Shown: piece after piece, positions 18,219-27,024 of the stretch
Layout of the letters: every line of letters starts with the position of its first letter
How positions within the stretch are numbered: the stretch's first letter is position 1
Assembly: GCA_017547165.1 (NCBI GenBank)
Contig: JAFYQK010000001.1
Coordinates: 221,422 to 285,421, forward strand
From: Bacteroidaceae bacterium
GTDB taxonomy: Bacteria; Bacteroidota; Bacteroidia; Bacteroidales; Bacteroidaceae
Direction: 5' to 3'
DNA length: 64,000 nucleotides
Translations under genes and position numbers: made by a program
Notes under the pieces: model-generated
Told to the model about the DNA's origin: nothing
Database searches by the model: none
Seen by the model: the letters and a program-made list of their open reading frames with translations, nothing else

Positions 18219-19576
18219 GTGCAATGAAATATATTTCGACAGTCCCATTTAGCGGAATGTTCAATTGGGATGTAAAAATCATACTTGGGGATAATATCAT
18301 AACCTCTAAGAAGCATCCTATGAAACCCTTTTCGTATTTTACTAGACCTGCCAATATCCAAAAGGTCAAAATTGAAGACGAACAGGAATATAAGATAATA
18401 GGCGTTAGATCTTATGGATTGGGCGCATACAAGAATAGGATAACAAAGGGTAAATATCTAAAAATGAAAGTATATCAACAGGCAAAATTAAATCATTTAT
18501 TTTGGTGCAAGGTTGATACTAAAAATGGTGCTTTTGGTATTATCACCCAGGAACTATCTGATGGTATTGCATCTTCCAATATGATGTTTGCCGAGTTGGA
18601 TCTATCTCGAATTAATCCAGACTATTTACAACTTCTATTTAGATGTCCTAAAATTAATACATATATGGATAGTATGGTAACAGGGACCACAAATAGAAAG
18701 TATATAAGATTTTCAGATTTACTTAACAATGTTAAGGTCCCCATTCCATCATTAGAGGAGCAGAATGAGTTGGTAAAGGCATACAATGATATTATGGTTT
18801 TCATAAAGATGGAAGAGATGAAAGCCATTGATATTGACTTAAAAGCAACGGTTAATGTCCGGAATGCGTTAGGAGTAGCCCCATACCCCGGACATATCGA
18901 GAAGAAATTAGTGCATTATATTGATTATTGCGCAATAGATTCTTGGAGTGTCCCTCAGATATTACACGCAGAAAATTCTCCATTTGGGAAAAGTAAATTT
19001 GCTTGCAGGAAATTATCGGATTTGGCATTTATAAACCCTAAGACAGACTTGTCTATGTTGTCAGATGCGGATAACATGTCATTTATTCCTATGGAAGATA
19101 TTTCAGATGACTATGGAGAATGGATCGGTAAACGAGTTGGTAGTAAATCAAATATAAAAGGATATACCAAATTCCAGGATGGTGATATTATATGGGCAAA
19201 AATAACCCCTTGTATGCAAAATGGCAAATCGACAATATTAAAGAACTTGGTTAATGGAAAAGGATATGGGTCAACTGAATTTCATGTTATTCGCATAAAG
19301 TCGAACGATGTGTTACCTCAGTATATCCATACTCTATTACGCCACTTCGATGTGTTATCTGATGCTAAAAAGTATTTTACAGGATCAGCCGGTCAACAAC
19401 GAGTTCCAACATCATACTTGGAGAATCTACTAATACCAATTCCTCCATTAGATGTTCAAAAGCAAATAGCAGATGAATACACAAAAGGCATTGAACAAGC
19501 CAAGCAGGGGTATATGAAGATATACAATTACAAACAAGAATTGAAGAAGAACTTCGAAACCCAAATTTTTGAGTAA
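18200..19576 (+). CDS. hsdS: Restriction-modification specificity subunit (HsdS-like)
   Basis: About 458 residues; starts at ATG 18200, 18212 or 18224 all overlap or abut the methylase stop (18216-18218). Two target-recognition domains, each ending in the family's conserved segment: VKVPIPSLEEQNELVKAY (near 190) and LLIPIPPLDVQKQIADEY (near 425), followed by helical spacers. Each domain reads half of a bipartite DNA site and together they direct the methylase and nuclease. AT-rich compared with the methylase, as is common for S subunits that exchange domains. Confidence 0.88.
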   Translation: MGGDMLSAMKYISTVPFSGMFNWDVKIILGDNIITSKKHPMKPFSYFTRPANIQKVKIEDEQEYKIIGVRSYGLGAYKNRITKGKYLKMKVYQQAKLNHLFWCKVDTKNGAFGIITQELSDGIASSNMMFAELDLSRINPDYLQLLFRCPKINTYMDSMVTGTTNRKYIRFSDLLNNVKVPIPSLEEQNELVKAYNDIMVFIKMEEMKAIDIDLKATVNVRNALGVAPYPGHIEKKLVHYIDYCAIDSWSVPQILHAENSPFGKSKFACRKLSDLAFINPKTDLSMLSDADNMSFIPMEDISDDYGEWIGKRVGSKSNIKGYTKFQDGDIIWAKITPCMQNGKSTILKNLVNGKGYGSTEFHVIRIKSNDVLPQYIHTLLRHFDVLSDAKKYFTGSAGQQRVPTSYLENLLIPIPPLDVQKQIADEYTKGIEQAKQGYMKIYNYKQELKKNFETQIFE

Positions 19577-19579
19577 TAT

Positions 19580-21001
19580 ATGGAAGATAGAGAAACCATA
19601 CACACTGAGGTCGCAAGAATCAAACAGCTAAGGGCTGATTACGATGCTTTAGCTATGGATATCAACAGCCGTAGGACTATCGAGGCGTATCACACATGGT
19701 ATGACGAATCGAGCGTTGTGTTTAGCCATTACTTTGATGATAATTGCAAAGAGTATAGCAATTTTACCTGTGTAGATAATAATGGAAATGGCTATGTGTT
19801 AAACGGTAATTACCAAAAGATTCGTAAGGATTTTTGTGTGCTGGTAGATAAATTGGAACGAGGTGATTTTGGCTTGAATACGCAAACTGTAATCGCACCA
19901 ACACAACAATCGACATCATCATCGAAGAAAAGAATTTTTATTAGCCACGCATCTAAAGATAAAGAATTGATAGGTAAATTTGTGGATTCAATATTCCTTT
20001 TAGGAATGGGTATGGTCTCTGAGATTATAGCCTACACCTCTCGTGAAGATACTGGTGTACCGGCAGGAGAAAGTATCCCGCAATTTATCCAAGACAACAT
20101 TGCGTGTGCAGATATTGTTTTGTTGATGATTTCTGACAACTACAAGAGTAGCGAGGTATGTTTAAATGAGATGGGTGCAGCGTGGGCACTAAATAAGCAT
20201 ATTATCCAGATTTTACTACCTAATACATCATTTGATAAATTAGGTTGGTTATGTTCATTGGATAAAGCCTTGAAAATAGATGATGCTGATTCAATAGATG
20301 GTCTATGTGAAGTATTCACAGACAAACTAGATATAGGCATTAAGCCATCAGCATGGAATAGGAACAAGGCTGCATTTCTTGCATACTGTTCAACATTCTC
20401 AACAACACTACTACCTTCTGTTATTGAGCCAGAAGTTGTAGAGGTTACAGAAGACGATGTGGAAGAATGGGGATTTTTGGATTACAAAGACCATTTAGAT
20501 GAGGAAACTGTCAATGTAACCAACATATGCTCTACATTAACAGATGCCATGTTGAAGCATAATGAAATGCTTAATTCTAATACTCGAAAGCTACAGAGCA
20601 TCAATCCTACTCATCCAAACATTTCCCAAGCTAAAGGAATTATGAGGACTACTGCCAATGGAATGGATAAACTATCTTTAATATTCGAAGATAATACCCC
20701 ATTATTGCAGTCTTCATTCTTTAACATGGTAGACTATGCTACCAAAATGAAGTCTCTTACAGCACCTGATAGTGAAGAGACTATGGAGGAAGAATATAAT
20801 GCAATTAACACACTTCTAAAATCAATATCTGAGGCAAAATCAGGTTGTACTGGGTTTAGGGATGCTATTGACACATTACCTAAGGCAGAAAAAACTATCA
20901 ATAAGTCAAAGAAGAGACTATCTAATAATTTAACCAATATTATTGGAGTATTAGATGAGTGTATCTCAAAAGGTCAGGAATTATCAAAAAGTATTTTATA
21001 A
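19580..21001 (+). CDS. TIR-domain defence protein
   Basis: 473 residues, starting 4 bp after hsdS. Residues 1-115 are an uncharacterised N-terminal region. A TIR domain spans about 117-250: KRIFISHASKDKEL opens it, and SDNYKSSEVCLNEMGAAW holds the likely catalytic Glu197, matching the S-x2-C-L-x-E arrangement of NAD-cleaving TIR domains. A helical C-terminal region of about 200 residues could oligomerise or sense a trigger. Bacterial TIR proteins with this Glu usually deplete NAD+ or make a cyclic-ADP-ribose signal during phage infection. The TIR sits in the middle of the chain, which differs from most known TIR effectors. Function here is inferred from domain and context. Confidence 0.82.
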   Translation: MEDRETIHTEVARIKQLRADYDALAMDINSRRTIEAYHTWYDESSVVFSHYFDDNCKEYSNFTCVDNNGNGYVLNGNYQKIRKDFCVLVDKLERGDFGLNTQTVIAPTQQSTSSSKKRIFISHASKDKELIGKFVDSIFLLGMGMVSEIIAYTSREDTGVPAGESIPQFIQDNIACADIVLLMISDNYKSSEVCLNEMGAAWALNKHIIQILLPNTSFDKLGWLCSLDKALKIDDADSIDGLCEVFTDKLDIGIKPSAWNRNKAAFLAYCSTFSTTLLPSVIEPEVVEVTEDDVEEWGFLDYKDHLDEETVNVTNICSTLTDAMLKHNEMLNSNTRKLQSINPTHPNISQAKGIMRTTANGMDKLSLIFEDNTPLLQSSFFNMVDYATKMKSLTAPDSEETMEEEYNAINTLLKSISEAKSGCTGFRDAIDTLPKAEKTINKSKKRLSNNLTNIIGVLDECISKGQELSKSIL

Positions 21002-21017
21002 AGCAAATCTCTAATAT

Positions 21018-21845
21018 ATGGGAAAAGTAATAACTACATACCTAATTGACGGAGATCCCAAGGGAACTCAATACGCATTCATCAGCAACAAAATTTGTCA
21101 GATGTTTGTTGTACCACGCTCAAATCTCGCATATCTCAATACGCAGGAGAAGTTGCAGAAACCTGCGTTTTACATACTTCTCGGTGAAGATGAAGCGACC
21201 AAACCACAAGCATATATAGGCGAAACTGAAAATTTCCGTGAGCGTGTGAAAGACCACGACAGCAAGAAGTCTTTTTGGCAAAAGGCACTCATATTTGTAT
21301 CGAAAGATGCTGATATGACCAAAGCTGATGTGCAATACTTGGAACATAAGGCTATAGCAGAAGCAAAGAAGGCCAATGCTTTCGTGTTAAATGATAATAA
21401 GCAAACTCCTAAAGCTCCAAATTTGCCCGAATATCAAAAGGACTCAATGGATGAATTCTTTGAGGATGTGAAGTTCTTGGCGTCGTTCATTGGTTGTAAT
21501 ATCTTTGAAGTATCACAACCAAAGACGGAACATATTTTCTATACCAAAGGTCGAGGATGTGAGGCAAAGGGTTTTTACAACTCTAATGGTTTTACTGTTC
21601 TGAAAGGCAGTGTAATCTCCAAAACGATGGTGCCATCATTCAACTGGAGGGATAAACGTGAAAGCATGCTAAAGGAGTATACCGCCATTGAGAATGATAA
21701 ATTAGTATTGACATCTGATAAAACTTTCTCAAGTCCTAGCACTGCTGCAGACTTCTGTGTAGGCAGTAGCAACAACGGCTGGCTTGTTTGGAAAGACAAG
21801 GATGGTAACACATTGGATTCAGTTTATAGAAAGCAGTTGGAGTAA
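21018..21845 (+). CDS. GIY-YIG nuclease with DUF4357
   Basis: 275 residues, 16 bp after the TIR gene. The GIY-YIG core lies at about 50-125: FYILLGED, YIGETENFRERVKDH (with the conserved Arg), then an Asn in the VLNDN region. The C-terminus (about 235-275) is DUF4357, with PSTAADFCVGSSNNGWLVWKD. This two-domain family is found with restriction-modification and other defence genes, and probably cuts DNA. The first 45 residues are extra and unassigned. Its stop overlaps the next ATG (TAATG), so it is translationally coupled to the membrane protein. Confidence 0.82.
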   Translation: MGKVITTYLIDGDPKGTQYAFISNKICQMFVVPRSNLAYLNTQEKLQKPAFYILLGEDEATKPQAYIGETENFRERVKDHDSKKSFWQKALIFVSKDADMTKADVQYLEHKAIAEAKKANAFVLNDNKQTPKAPNLPEYQKDSMDEFFEDVKFLASFIGCNIFEVSQPKTEHIFYTKGRGCEAKGFYNSNGFTVLKGSVISKTMVPSFNWRDKRESMLKEYTAIENDKLVLTSDKTFSSPSTAADFCVGSSNNGWLVWKDKDGNTLDSVYRKQLE

Positions 21846-22447
21846 TGGTTATGGAAAATTATAATATGATTATCGCAGGTGTTATAGGGTCTGCTGTAAC
21901 TTTGCTATTAACTGCGCTTCTCGATTATTTAAAAGAGAGACATCATTCTAAGATTGAGATTCGCAAACTTGTTTTTCAAAGAAAAGTTGATGCAGCAGAA
22001 AATGCCGTATCTTGGCTTCAAGAAGGAATAGATTGTTTAAGGATGATGCAATCAGCTTGTGACGATATTGAAGAAGATTATAATCCAGTAGTTTGCGAGC
22101 GACTGTTCAAGTCTGCCACACAAGCAAATATTTTGTTTGAGAATGCAGGCAATTCTCTAAATCGCATTTATTTATATTATAATTTTGCAGATATTGAAAA
22201 CAAATACAATACATTACAATCCTGGGAATATATAAATTTTGCTTTAACGGAAATAGGGAAATTAGATCAACAAGCACTTGCTTTACGGAATAGCGGTTTA
22301 TCTGATGATAGTGAAGAAATCAAATCATTACAAGCTAAAGCAATAAAGTTTTTTAGAAATTTATCAAAATCTCTTAACGCTAATATTGCTACGATGGTAG
22401 AAATACTTAATAAGTTAAGGTTGGAATTTGATAAATATTCAAAATAA
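21845..22447 (+). CDS. Membrane-anchored helical protein of unknown function
   Basis: 200 residues. One N-terminal membrane helix (about 8-28, IIAGVIGSAVTLLLTALL), then a soluble, mostly helical, charged region. I do not recognise a family. The overlap with the preceding stop (TAATG) and the order TIR / GIY-YIG / membrane protein suggest it belongs to the same functional unit; a membrane anchor or membrane-damaging partner is one possibility, but this is inference. Confidence 0.6.
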   Translation: MVMENYNMIIAGVIGSAVTLLLTALLDYLKERHHSKIEIRKLVFQRKVDAAENAVSWLQEGIDCLRMMQSACDDIEEDYNPVVCERLFKSATQANILFENAGNSLNRIYLYYNFADIENKYNTLQSWEYINFALTEIGKLDQQALALRNSGLSDDSEEIKSLQAKAIKFFRNLSKSLNANIATMVEILNKLRLEFDKYSK

Positions 22448-22472
22448 ATGCCAAAACTAAGAATAAAACCAT

Positions 22473-22544
22473 ATGACCGAAACCAACCGCATAGAATATA
22501 AAAGAGAATTGCCCCCTGAACTTGATATAAAGCCTAAGAAATAA
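22473..22544 (+). pseudogene. 5' stub of an AlbA_2/Schlafen-type ATP-binding protein gene
   Basis: ATG at 22473 opens MTETNRIEYKREL, the characteristic N-terminus of AlbA_2 (Schlafen-like) ATP-binding proteins, then diverges and stops after 23 codons at 22544. The matching C-terminal piece lies 1.2 kb downstream, beyond the DUF1016 gene. Confidence 0.6.
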
Positions 22545-22561
22545 TTAAGTTTGCAAAGAAT

Positions 22562-23721
22562 ATGAATAACAATATGACATCAACCGATTTGAAGCAAGCC
22601 GTTCTGACAATTAAGACGGCAATATTGCAGAGCCAAAGTCGCGCTGTAAGAATGGTGAGCGGCACGCAACTGTCATTATACTTTGGCGTGGGGCTTTATG
22701 TATCTGCTAATTCTCGCAGAGGAACTTGGGGAACAGGAGCCATTGATGCCATAAGTGAACAACTGCGGAGAGAACTTCCTGGACTACGTGGCTTCTCGGC
22801 ACAAAACATCAGAAACATGCGCCAATTTGCAGAATTTTGGCAACCATTCTTAATTCACTCGCCAATGGCGAGCAAATTAGGAATTGAATCTTTGCATGCT
22901 GAAATAGAATGCGATAGATTGTCTTTAGCAAAATGGTCGCCATGGCGAGCGAAATTAACCGAGATGAGTTCTTGGGCATCAGCTTCTCTCATCATATGGA
23001 GATTCTACACAAGACAAAAAACATTGATGAGGTTCTGCTTTGTATACACGAGACAGTAGTGCATCAGTGGGATAAATATACTTTGAGATCTATACTGAAG
23101 ACTGGTATACCTGCACCTGATGGCACTGCTCCAAATAATTTTATACAGACAATACCATCTACCCGACAGGCGATAAAAGCTATAAGGATGTTCAAAGATG
23201 AGTATTTGCTTGATTATATCAATGTGGAAGATATCGATGCACAGGAAGAAGATGTGGACGAAAGATTGGTAGAGCAGCGAATTGTGCATAATATCAAGCG
23301 ATTCATTATGACACTTGGAAGAGACTTCACATTCGTAGGCAATCAATATCATTTGGAAATATACGGTGAGGAGATGTGGAGCGACTTGCTATTCTTTAAC
23401 CGAGAACTGAATGCTTTGGTTGCTATAGAACTAAAAATTGGAAAATTCAAGCCTGCATACTTAGGACAATTGCAAGCCTATCTGCAAGTACTTGACGATA
23501 AGGTACGCAAGCCACATGAGAATCCAAGTATAGGCATTGTACTTTGCAAAAGTGCTAATCAGGCGTATGCAGAGTATGCTGTTCGTGATTACAACAAGCC
23601 GATGGGCGTTGCAACGTATAAAACAATCGCCGATATGCCAAAAGAGATGCAGCATACCCTTCCTGATATCGAAGACCTAAAAAAGTTGATGAATGACGAT
23701 GAGGATACCTTGACTATGTAA
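22562..23721 (+). pseudogene. DUF1016 (YhcG-type) PD-(D/E)XK nuclease gene with a 1-nt frameshift
   Basis: Frame 1 (22562 to about 22941) gives the DUF1016 N-terminal domain: GTQLSLYFGVGLYVS, RELPGLRGFSAQNIRNMRQF. Frame 2 (from about 22942 to 23721) gives the end of that domain (MASEINRDEFLGISFSHHMEI) and the YhcG C-terminal nuclease with Asp in WSDLLFFNREL and Glu-x-Lys in VAIELKIGKFKPA. The join is at TCGCC/ATGGCG (22937-22950); an identical motif at 22859-22873 reads TCGCCAATGGCG, so one A was lost. Repaired length is about 386 residues, normal for the family. DUF1016 nucleases often sit inside type I R-M loci. Confidence 0.82.
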
Positions 23722-23980
23722 GTACCATGCAAGTGACCATGCAAGTGTACAAGTGGAGAAACTTGTTTCTATATTGACTGGTGAGATGGGGCGTTCGGAA
23801 TTGCAGGGATTGTTGTCTATTAAAAATAGAGATTATTTTAGAACGGACTATTTGAATCCTGCTATTAGTAATGGTTATATAGAACTTACGATTCCTGATA
23901 AGCCCAATAGTCAGAACCAAAAATACCGTCTTACAGCAAAGGGGATTACTTTGAAAAATAGCCTAACAAATAATAAGTAA
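23711..23980 (+). pseudogene. 3' stub of the AlbA_2-type gene (C-terminal winged helix)
   Basis: The frame that gives a 75-residue ORF from GTG 23753 extends upstream as YHASDHASVQVEKLVSIL to a TGA at 23711. EMGRSELQGLLSIKNRDYF and ELTIPDKPNSQNQKYRLT are the usual C-terminus of AlbA_2/Fic-associated ATP-binding proteins. No separate start makes sense, so this is the tail of a gene whose middle is gone. A 12-bp direct repeat (ACCATGCAAGTG, twice, 23724-23747) encodes the HASDHAS stretch, a short His-rich repeat common in this family. Confidence 0.6.
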
Positions 23981-23988
23981 TTTTGCTT

Positions 23989-24042
23989 AACCTATCATAT
24001 AATATGTAAAAACCAGACTTTTTCTATATTTTATGATAGGTT
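23989..24042. repeat. 11-bp inverted repeat at the right end of the island
   Basis: AACCTATCATA (23989-23999) and TATGATAGGTT (24032-24042) are perfect complements 32 nt apart, in the 96-bp gap between the AlbA_2 stub and the small unknown gene. It could be an operator pair, a transcript hairpin or an old recombination end. Confidence 0.5.
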
Positions 24043-24076
24043 ATGATTATGAACCATTTTAGTAATACGGTTAGAT

Positions 24077-24418
24077 ATGAATAATTCTGTAATAGATGTT
24101 GCTTTTATTGCAGCAAAGGTAGCCGCAATAAAGGATGAAAAGGCAAGAATGATTGTTGGTGGAGCATCATTATTATATAATGTAGCTCAAATTGCTCGTT
24201 TTCGTTCAATGATTGTAGAGCTGTCTCAAATATGCAATTACATTGTATCCAAAGCTCAGATTATAGGCTCTTATACACTAGAAGAATATAATCTTGCTGT
24301 TGAATGTCAACGACAAATTGAAGAGTGCTATCAGCAGATAGCCAAGCACGGAACAATGACCGTCATAGATAGTATATCTTTGCTAATTGATGCCTTTAAC
24401 AATCTTAACAGAATGTAG
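24077..24418 (+). CDS. Small helical protein of unknown function
   Basis: 113 residues, no recognised family. The first half is mildly hydrophobic (FIAAKVAAIKD, MIVGGASLLYNVAQIA) and the second half is helical and charged (EECYQQIAKH). It is the last gene of the AT-rich island on this strand. There is no close partner: 96 bp from the stub before it and 127 bp to the exporter start. It might be a small effector or immunity-type protein; this is a guess. Confidence 0.45.
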   Translation: MNNSVIDVAFIAAKVAAIKDEKARMIVGGASLLYNVAQIARFRSMIVELSQICNYIVSKAQIIGSYTLEEYNLAVECQRQIEECYQQIAKHGTMTVIDSISLLIDAFNNLNRM

Positions 24419-24487
24419 AGGGTTGGGTTTAGAATTAAGCTTTTTGCCTCTCTTTTTTTGTGTCCATTTTATTACCTCGTTAAATAG

Positions 24488-24519
24488 TTTGGTTTTATTT
24501 GAGCTTTTGTGTATATTTG
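24488..24519 (+). promoter_or_regulatory. Promoter of the MsbA-like exporter
   Basis: TTTG (24488-24491), 20-nt spacer, TATATTTG (24512-24519). It fixes the exporter start at ATG 24546 instead of the longer upstream frame. Confidence 0.7.
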
Positions 24520-24545
24520 CAAAAAGTATAAAATCAAGACTATAT

Positions 24546-26384
24546 ATGCTGAAGCATTTTTTACAGATAATGGGTCGTTATCTGAAGCCTTATAGAAAAT
24601 ATCTTTTAGGTTCGGTATTGCTGAATTTCTTCTCGCAATGGATGAATGTTTTCTCGTTTATGGTGTTGATTCCAATACTGAACATCCTTTTTAAGGTAGA
24701 CCAAACCGTGTATACTTATAAGGAGTGGTCCTGGGCTACGCTCAGCAAGGAAGTTGTTGTGAACAATGGCTATGCTTTTGTGCAGGGACTGATTAATGAG
24801 CATGGTGCATTTTTGACATTGGTGATAATGGGTATTGCCTTGGTGCTGATGACGGGTGTGAAGACTTTCGGATACTTTGCTTCAAGTGCAGTGATGGTGC
24901 CACTGAGAACTGGTGTTGTGAGGGATATCAGAACGCAATTGTATGACAAGGTGCTGTCTTTACCTTTGAGTTTCTTCTCTGAGGAGAGAAAGGGTGACAT
25001 AATTGCGAGAATGAGTGCTGATGTGCAATGTGTGGAGACGGCGGTGATGTCGTCCGTTGATATGCTGATACGTCAGCCCATAGCCATAGTGGTGTGTTTC
25101 GTGACATTGTTCAGCGTAAGTTGGCAACTGACTCTCTTTGTCTTTAGCGTTGCTCCGTTGGCAGGTTGGGTGATGGGCAAGGTGAGTCGCAAACTAAAGA
25201 GTCAGTCTGCCAGTGTACAGAGCAGATGGGGTGACATCATTGCTCATCTCGACGAGACATTGGGTGGTCTTCGCATCATTAAGGCTTTCATCGCTGAGAA
25301 GAAGATGTCGCAGCGTTTTTACGAAAAGAACAACGAGTATCGCAGAGAAATGACGGAGATGGTGGTGAGGCAAAATGCTGCTCATCCCATGTCGGAGTTT
25401 CTGGGTACTTCTATAATAGTTGTTGTGCTTTGGTTTGGTGGTTGGCTGATACTGAATGGTACCAATATGATAGATGCTTCGACATTTATTTTCTATATGG
25501 TGATTTTGTATAGCGTGATAAATCCGTTGAAGGACTTGTCTAAGGCCTCGTATCAGATTCCTCATGGCCTTGCATCGATGGACCGCATAGACTTCATACT
25601 AAAGGCAGAGAATCCTATAAAGGAACTGCCTAAGCCAGAGGAACTGTCAAAGCTTGAAAAGGAGATTGAATTGCGCAATGTAGGTTTCCATTACCAGGAG
25701 GGTGGCAGGGAAGTATTGAAGAATATAAGCCTTACCGTTCCCAAGGGCAAGACCATTGCTTTGGTGGGGCAGTCGGGTAGTGGCAAGTCAACATTGGTGG
25801 ACCTGATTCCCAGATATCATGATGTTTCTGAGGGGCAGATATTGATAGACGGTAAGGATGTGAAGAGTGTACGCATCAGAGATTTGCGTGCCTTGATTGG
25901 TAATGTGAACCAGGAGGCAATATTGTTTAACGACACATTCTATAATAACATTACTTTCGGTGTTGATAATTCAACAATGGAACAGGTTGTGGAAGCAGCA
26001 AAGATTGCCAATGCGCATGATTTCATTATGGAGAGTGAGAATGGATATGATACAATGATTGGCGATCGTGGCGGACGCTTGTCGGGCGGTCAACGTCAGC
26101 GAATCAGTATAGCACGTGCCATATTGAAGAATCCCCCGATATTGATTTTGGATGAGGCTACATCGGCGCTGGATACAGAGTCGGAGCGCTTGGTGCAAGA
26201 GGCTTTGGAACGTCTGATGAAGAGTCGCACCACCATAGCTATAGCGCACCGTTTGTCGACTATCAGGAATGCCGACGAGATTTGTGTGCTTTACGAAGGC
26301 GAGATAGTAGAGCGTGGCGGTCACGATGAGCTGATAGCAAAGAACGGGTATTACAAGAGACTGTATGACATGCAGCAACTTTGA
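24546..26384 (+). CDS. MsbA-like ABC exporter (lipid or drug)
   Basis: 612 residues from ATG 24546 (MLKHFLQIMGRYLKPYRKYLL). One half-transporter: six membrane helices in residues 20-310, then an ATPase domain with Walker A GQSGSGKST, Q-loop, signature LSGGQRQR, Walker B ILILDEATSALD and an H-loop IAHRLSTI. The type flips lipid A-core or other amphiphiles across the inner membrane as a homodimer; Bacteroidota carry several, so the substrate is not certain. It directly precedes a regulator (22 bp) and faces the glycan operon that ends with lpxL-type acylation, consistent with envelope lipid export. Confidence 0.9.
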   Translation: MLKHFLQIMGRYLKPYRKYLLGSVLLNFFSQWMNVFSFMVLIPILNILFKVDQTVYTYKEWSWATLSKEVVVNNGYAFVQGLINEHGAFLTLVIMGIALVLMTGVKTFGYFASSAVMVPLRTGVVRDIRTQLYDKVLSLPLSFFSEERKGDIIARMSADVQCVETAVMSSVDMLIRQPIAIVVCFVTLFSVSWQLTLFVFSVAPLAGWVMGKVSRKLKSQSASVQSRWGDIIAHLDETLGGLRIIKAFIAEKKMSQRFYEKNNEYRREMTEMVVRQNAAHPMSEFLGTSIIVVVLWFGGWLILNGTNMIDASTFIFYMVILYSVINPLKDLSKASYQIPHGLASMDRIDFILKAENPIKELPKPEELSKLEKEIELRNVGFHYQEGGREVLKNISLTVPKGKTIALVGQSGSGKSTLVDLIPRYHDVSEGQILIDGKDVKSVRIRDLRALIGNVNQEAILFNDTFYNNITFGVDNSTMEQVVEAAKIANAHDFIMESENGYDTMIGDRGGRLSGGQRQRISIARAILKNPPILILDEATSALDTESERLVQEALERLMKSRTTIAIAHRLSTIRNADEICVLYEGEIVERGGHDELIAKNGYYKRLYDMQQL

Positions 26385-26405
26385 AAACGGAGAACTTAAA
26401 TCGAA

Positions 26406-27014
26406 ATGATGAATCAAGGCGCTTTTCGTATAGCGGTTGTGGATGCCAACATATTGGCTTGCATGGGACTGGAGATGCTATTGGGTGAACTCATACCAAT
26501 GGCAGAGATTGTAACATGTGAATCCTTTGAAGAATTGCTGTCAAAGGATGAAACGGAGTTTGTCCATTATTTTGTTTCCTCCCGTGTATACTTTGAACAT
26601 ACAGCATATTTCCGTGCCAAGAAGGGACGTAGCATAGTGATGGTGAGTGGTGATATGAGTATAAGTGGCGTGGTCACCCTGAATGTTTGTCAGAGCAGGG
26701 CTGAGCTGATAAGTGATTTGCTTGCCTTGCATCGGAGGGGACATGAGGGAGCGCAAATGTCACACAAAGGGCCAGAGGGTATAGCTGGATTTGCTCCTTG
26801 TGGCGGACAAATGCAGAATATCTTGTCGTCAAGGGAGATAGAAGTGGCTTTGCTTCTTTGTCAGGGATATATAAACAAGGAGGTGGCGGACAAACTGAAT
26901 ATAAGTCTTACCACGGTGATAACACACAGAAAGAATATAATGGAAAAACTGGGGGGGCGATCACTTGCCGATGTTATCGTTTATTGTGTGATGAACGGGG
27001 TGTATAGTGTGTAG
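26406..27014 (+). CDS. LuxR-type HTH regulator with degenerate receiver-like domain
   Basis: 202 residues. The N-terminal 110 residues look like a weak response-regulator fold (FRIAVVDANILACMGLEML) but lack the usual acidic triad and phosphorylatable Asp pattern. The C-terminus (about 138-200) is a LuxR/NarL helix-turn-helix: LSSREIEVALLLCQGYINKE, then VADKLNISLTTVITHRKNIM. Probably binds DNA without phosphorelay control. It follows the exporter by 22 bp and is probably co-transcribed; its target is unknown. Convergent with the glycan operon. Confidence 0.82.
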   Translation: MMNQGAFRIAVVDANILACMGLEMLLGELIPMAEIVTCESFEELLSKDETEFVHYFVSSRVYFEHTAYFRAKKGRSIVMVSGDMSISGVVTLNVCQSRAELISDLLALHRRGHEGAQMSHKGPEGIAGFAPCGGQMQNILSSREIEVALLLCQGYINKEVADKLNISLTTVITHRKNIMEKLGGRSLADVIVYCVMNGVYSV

Positions 27015-27024
27015 GAGATACAAT

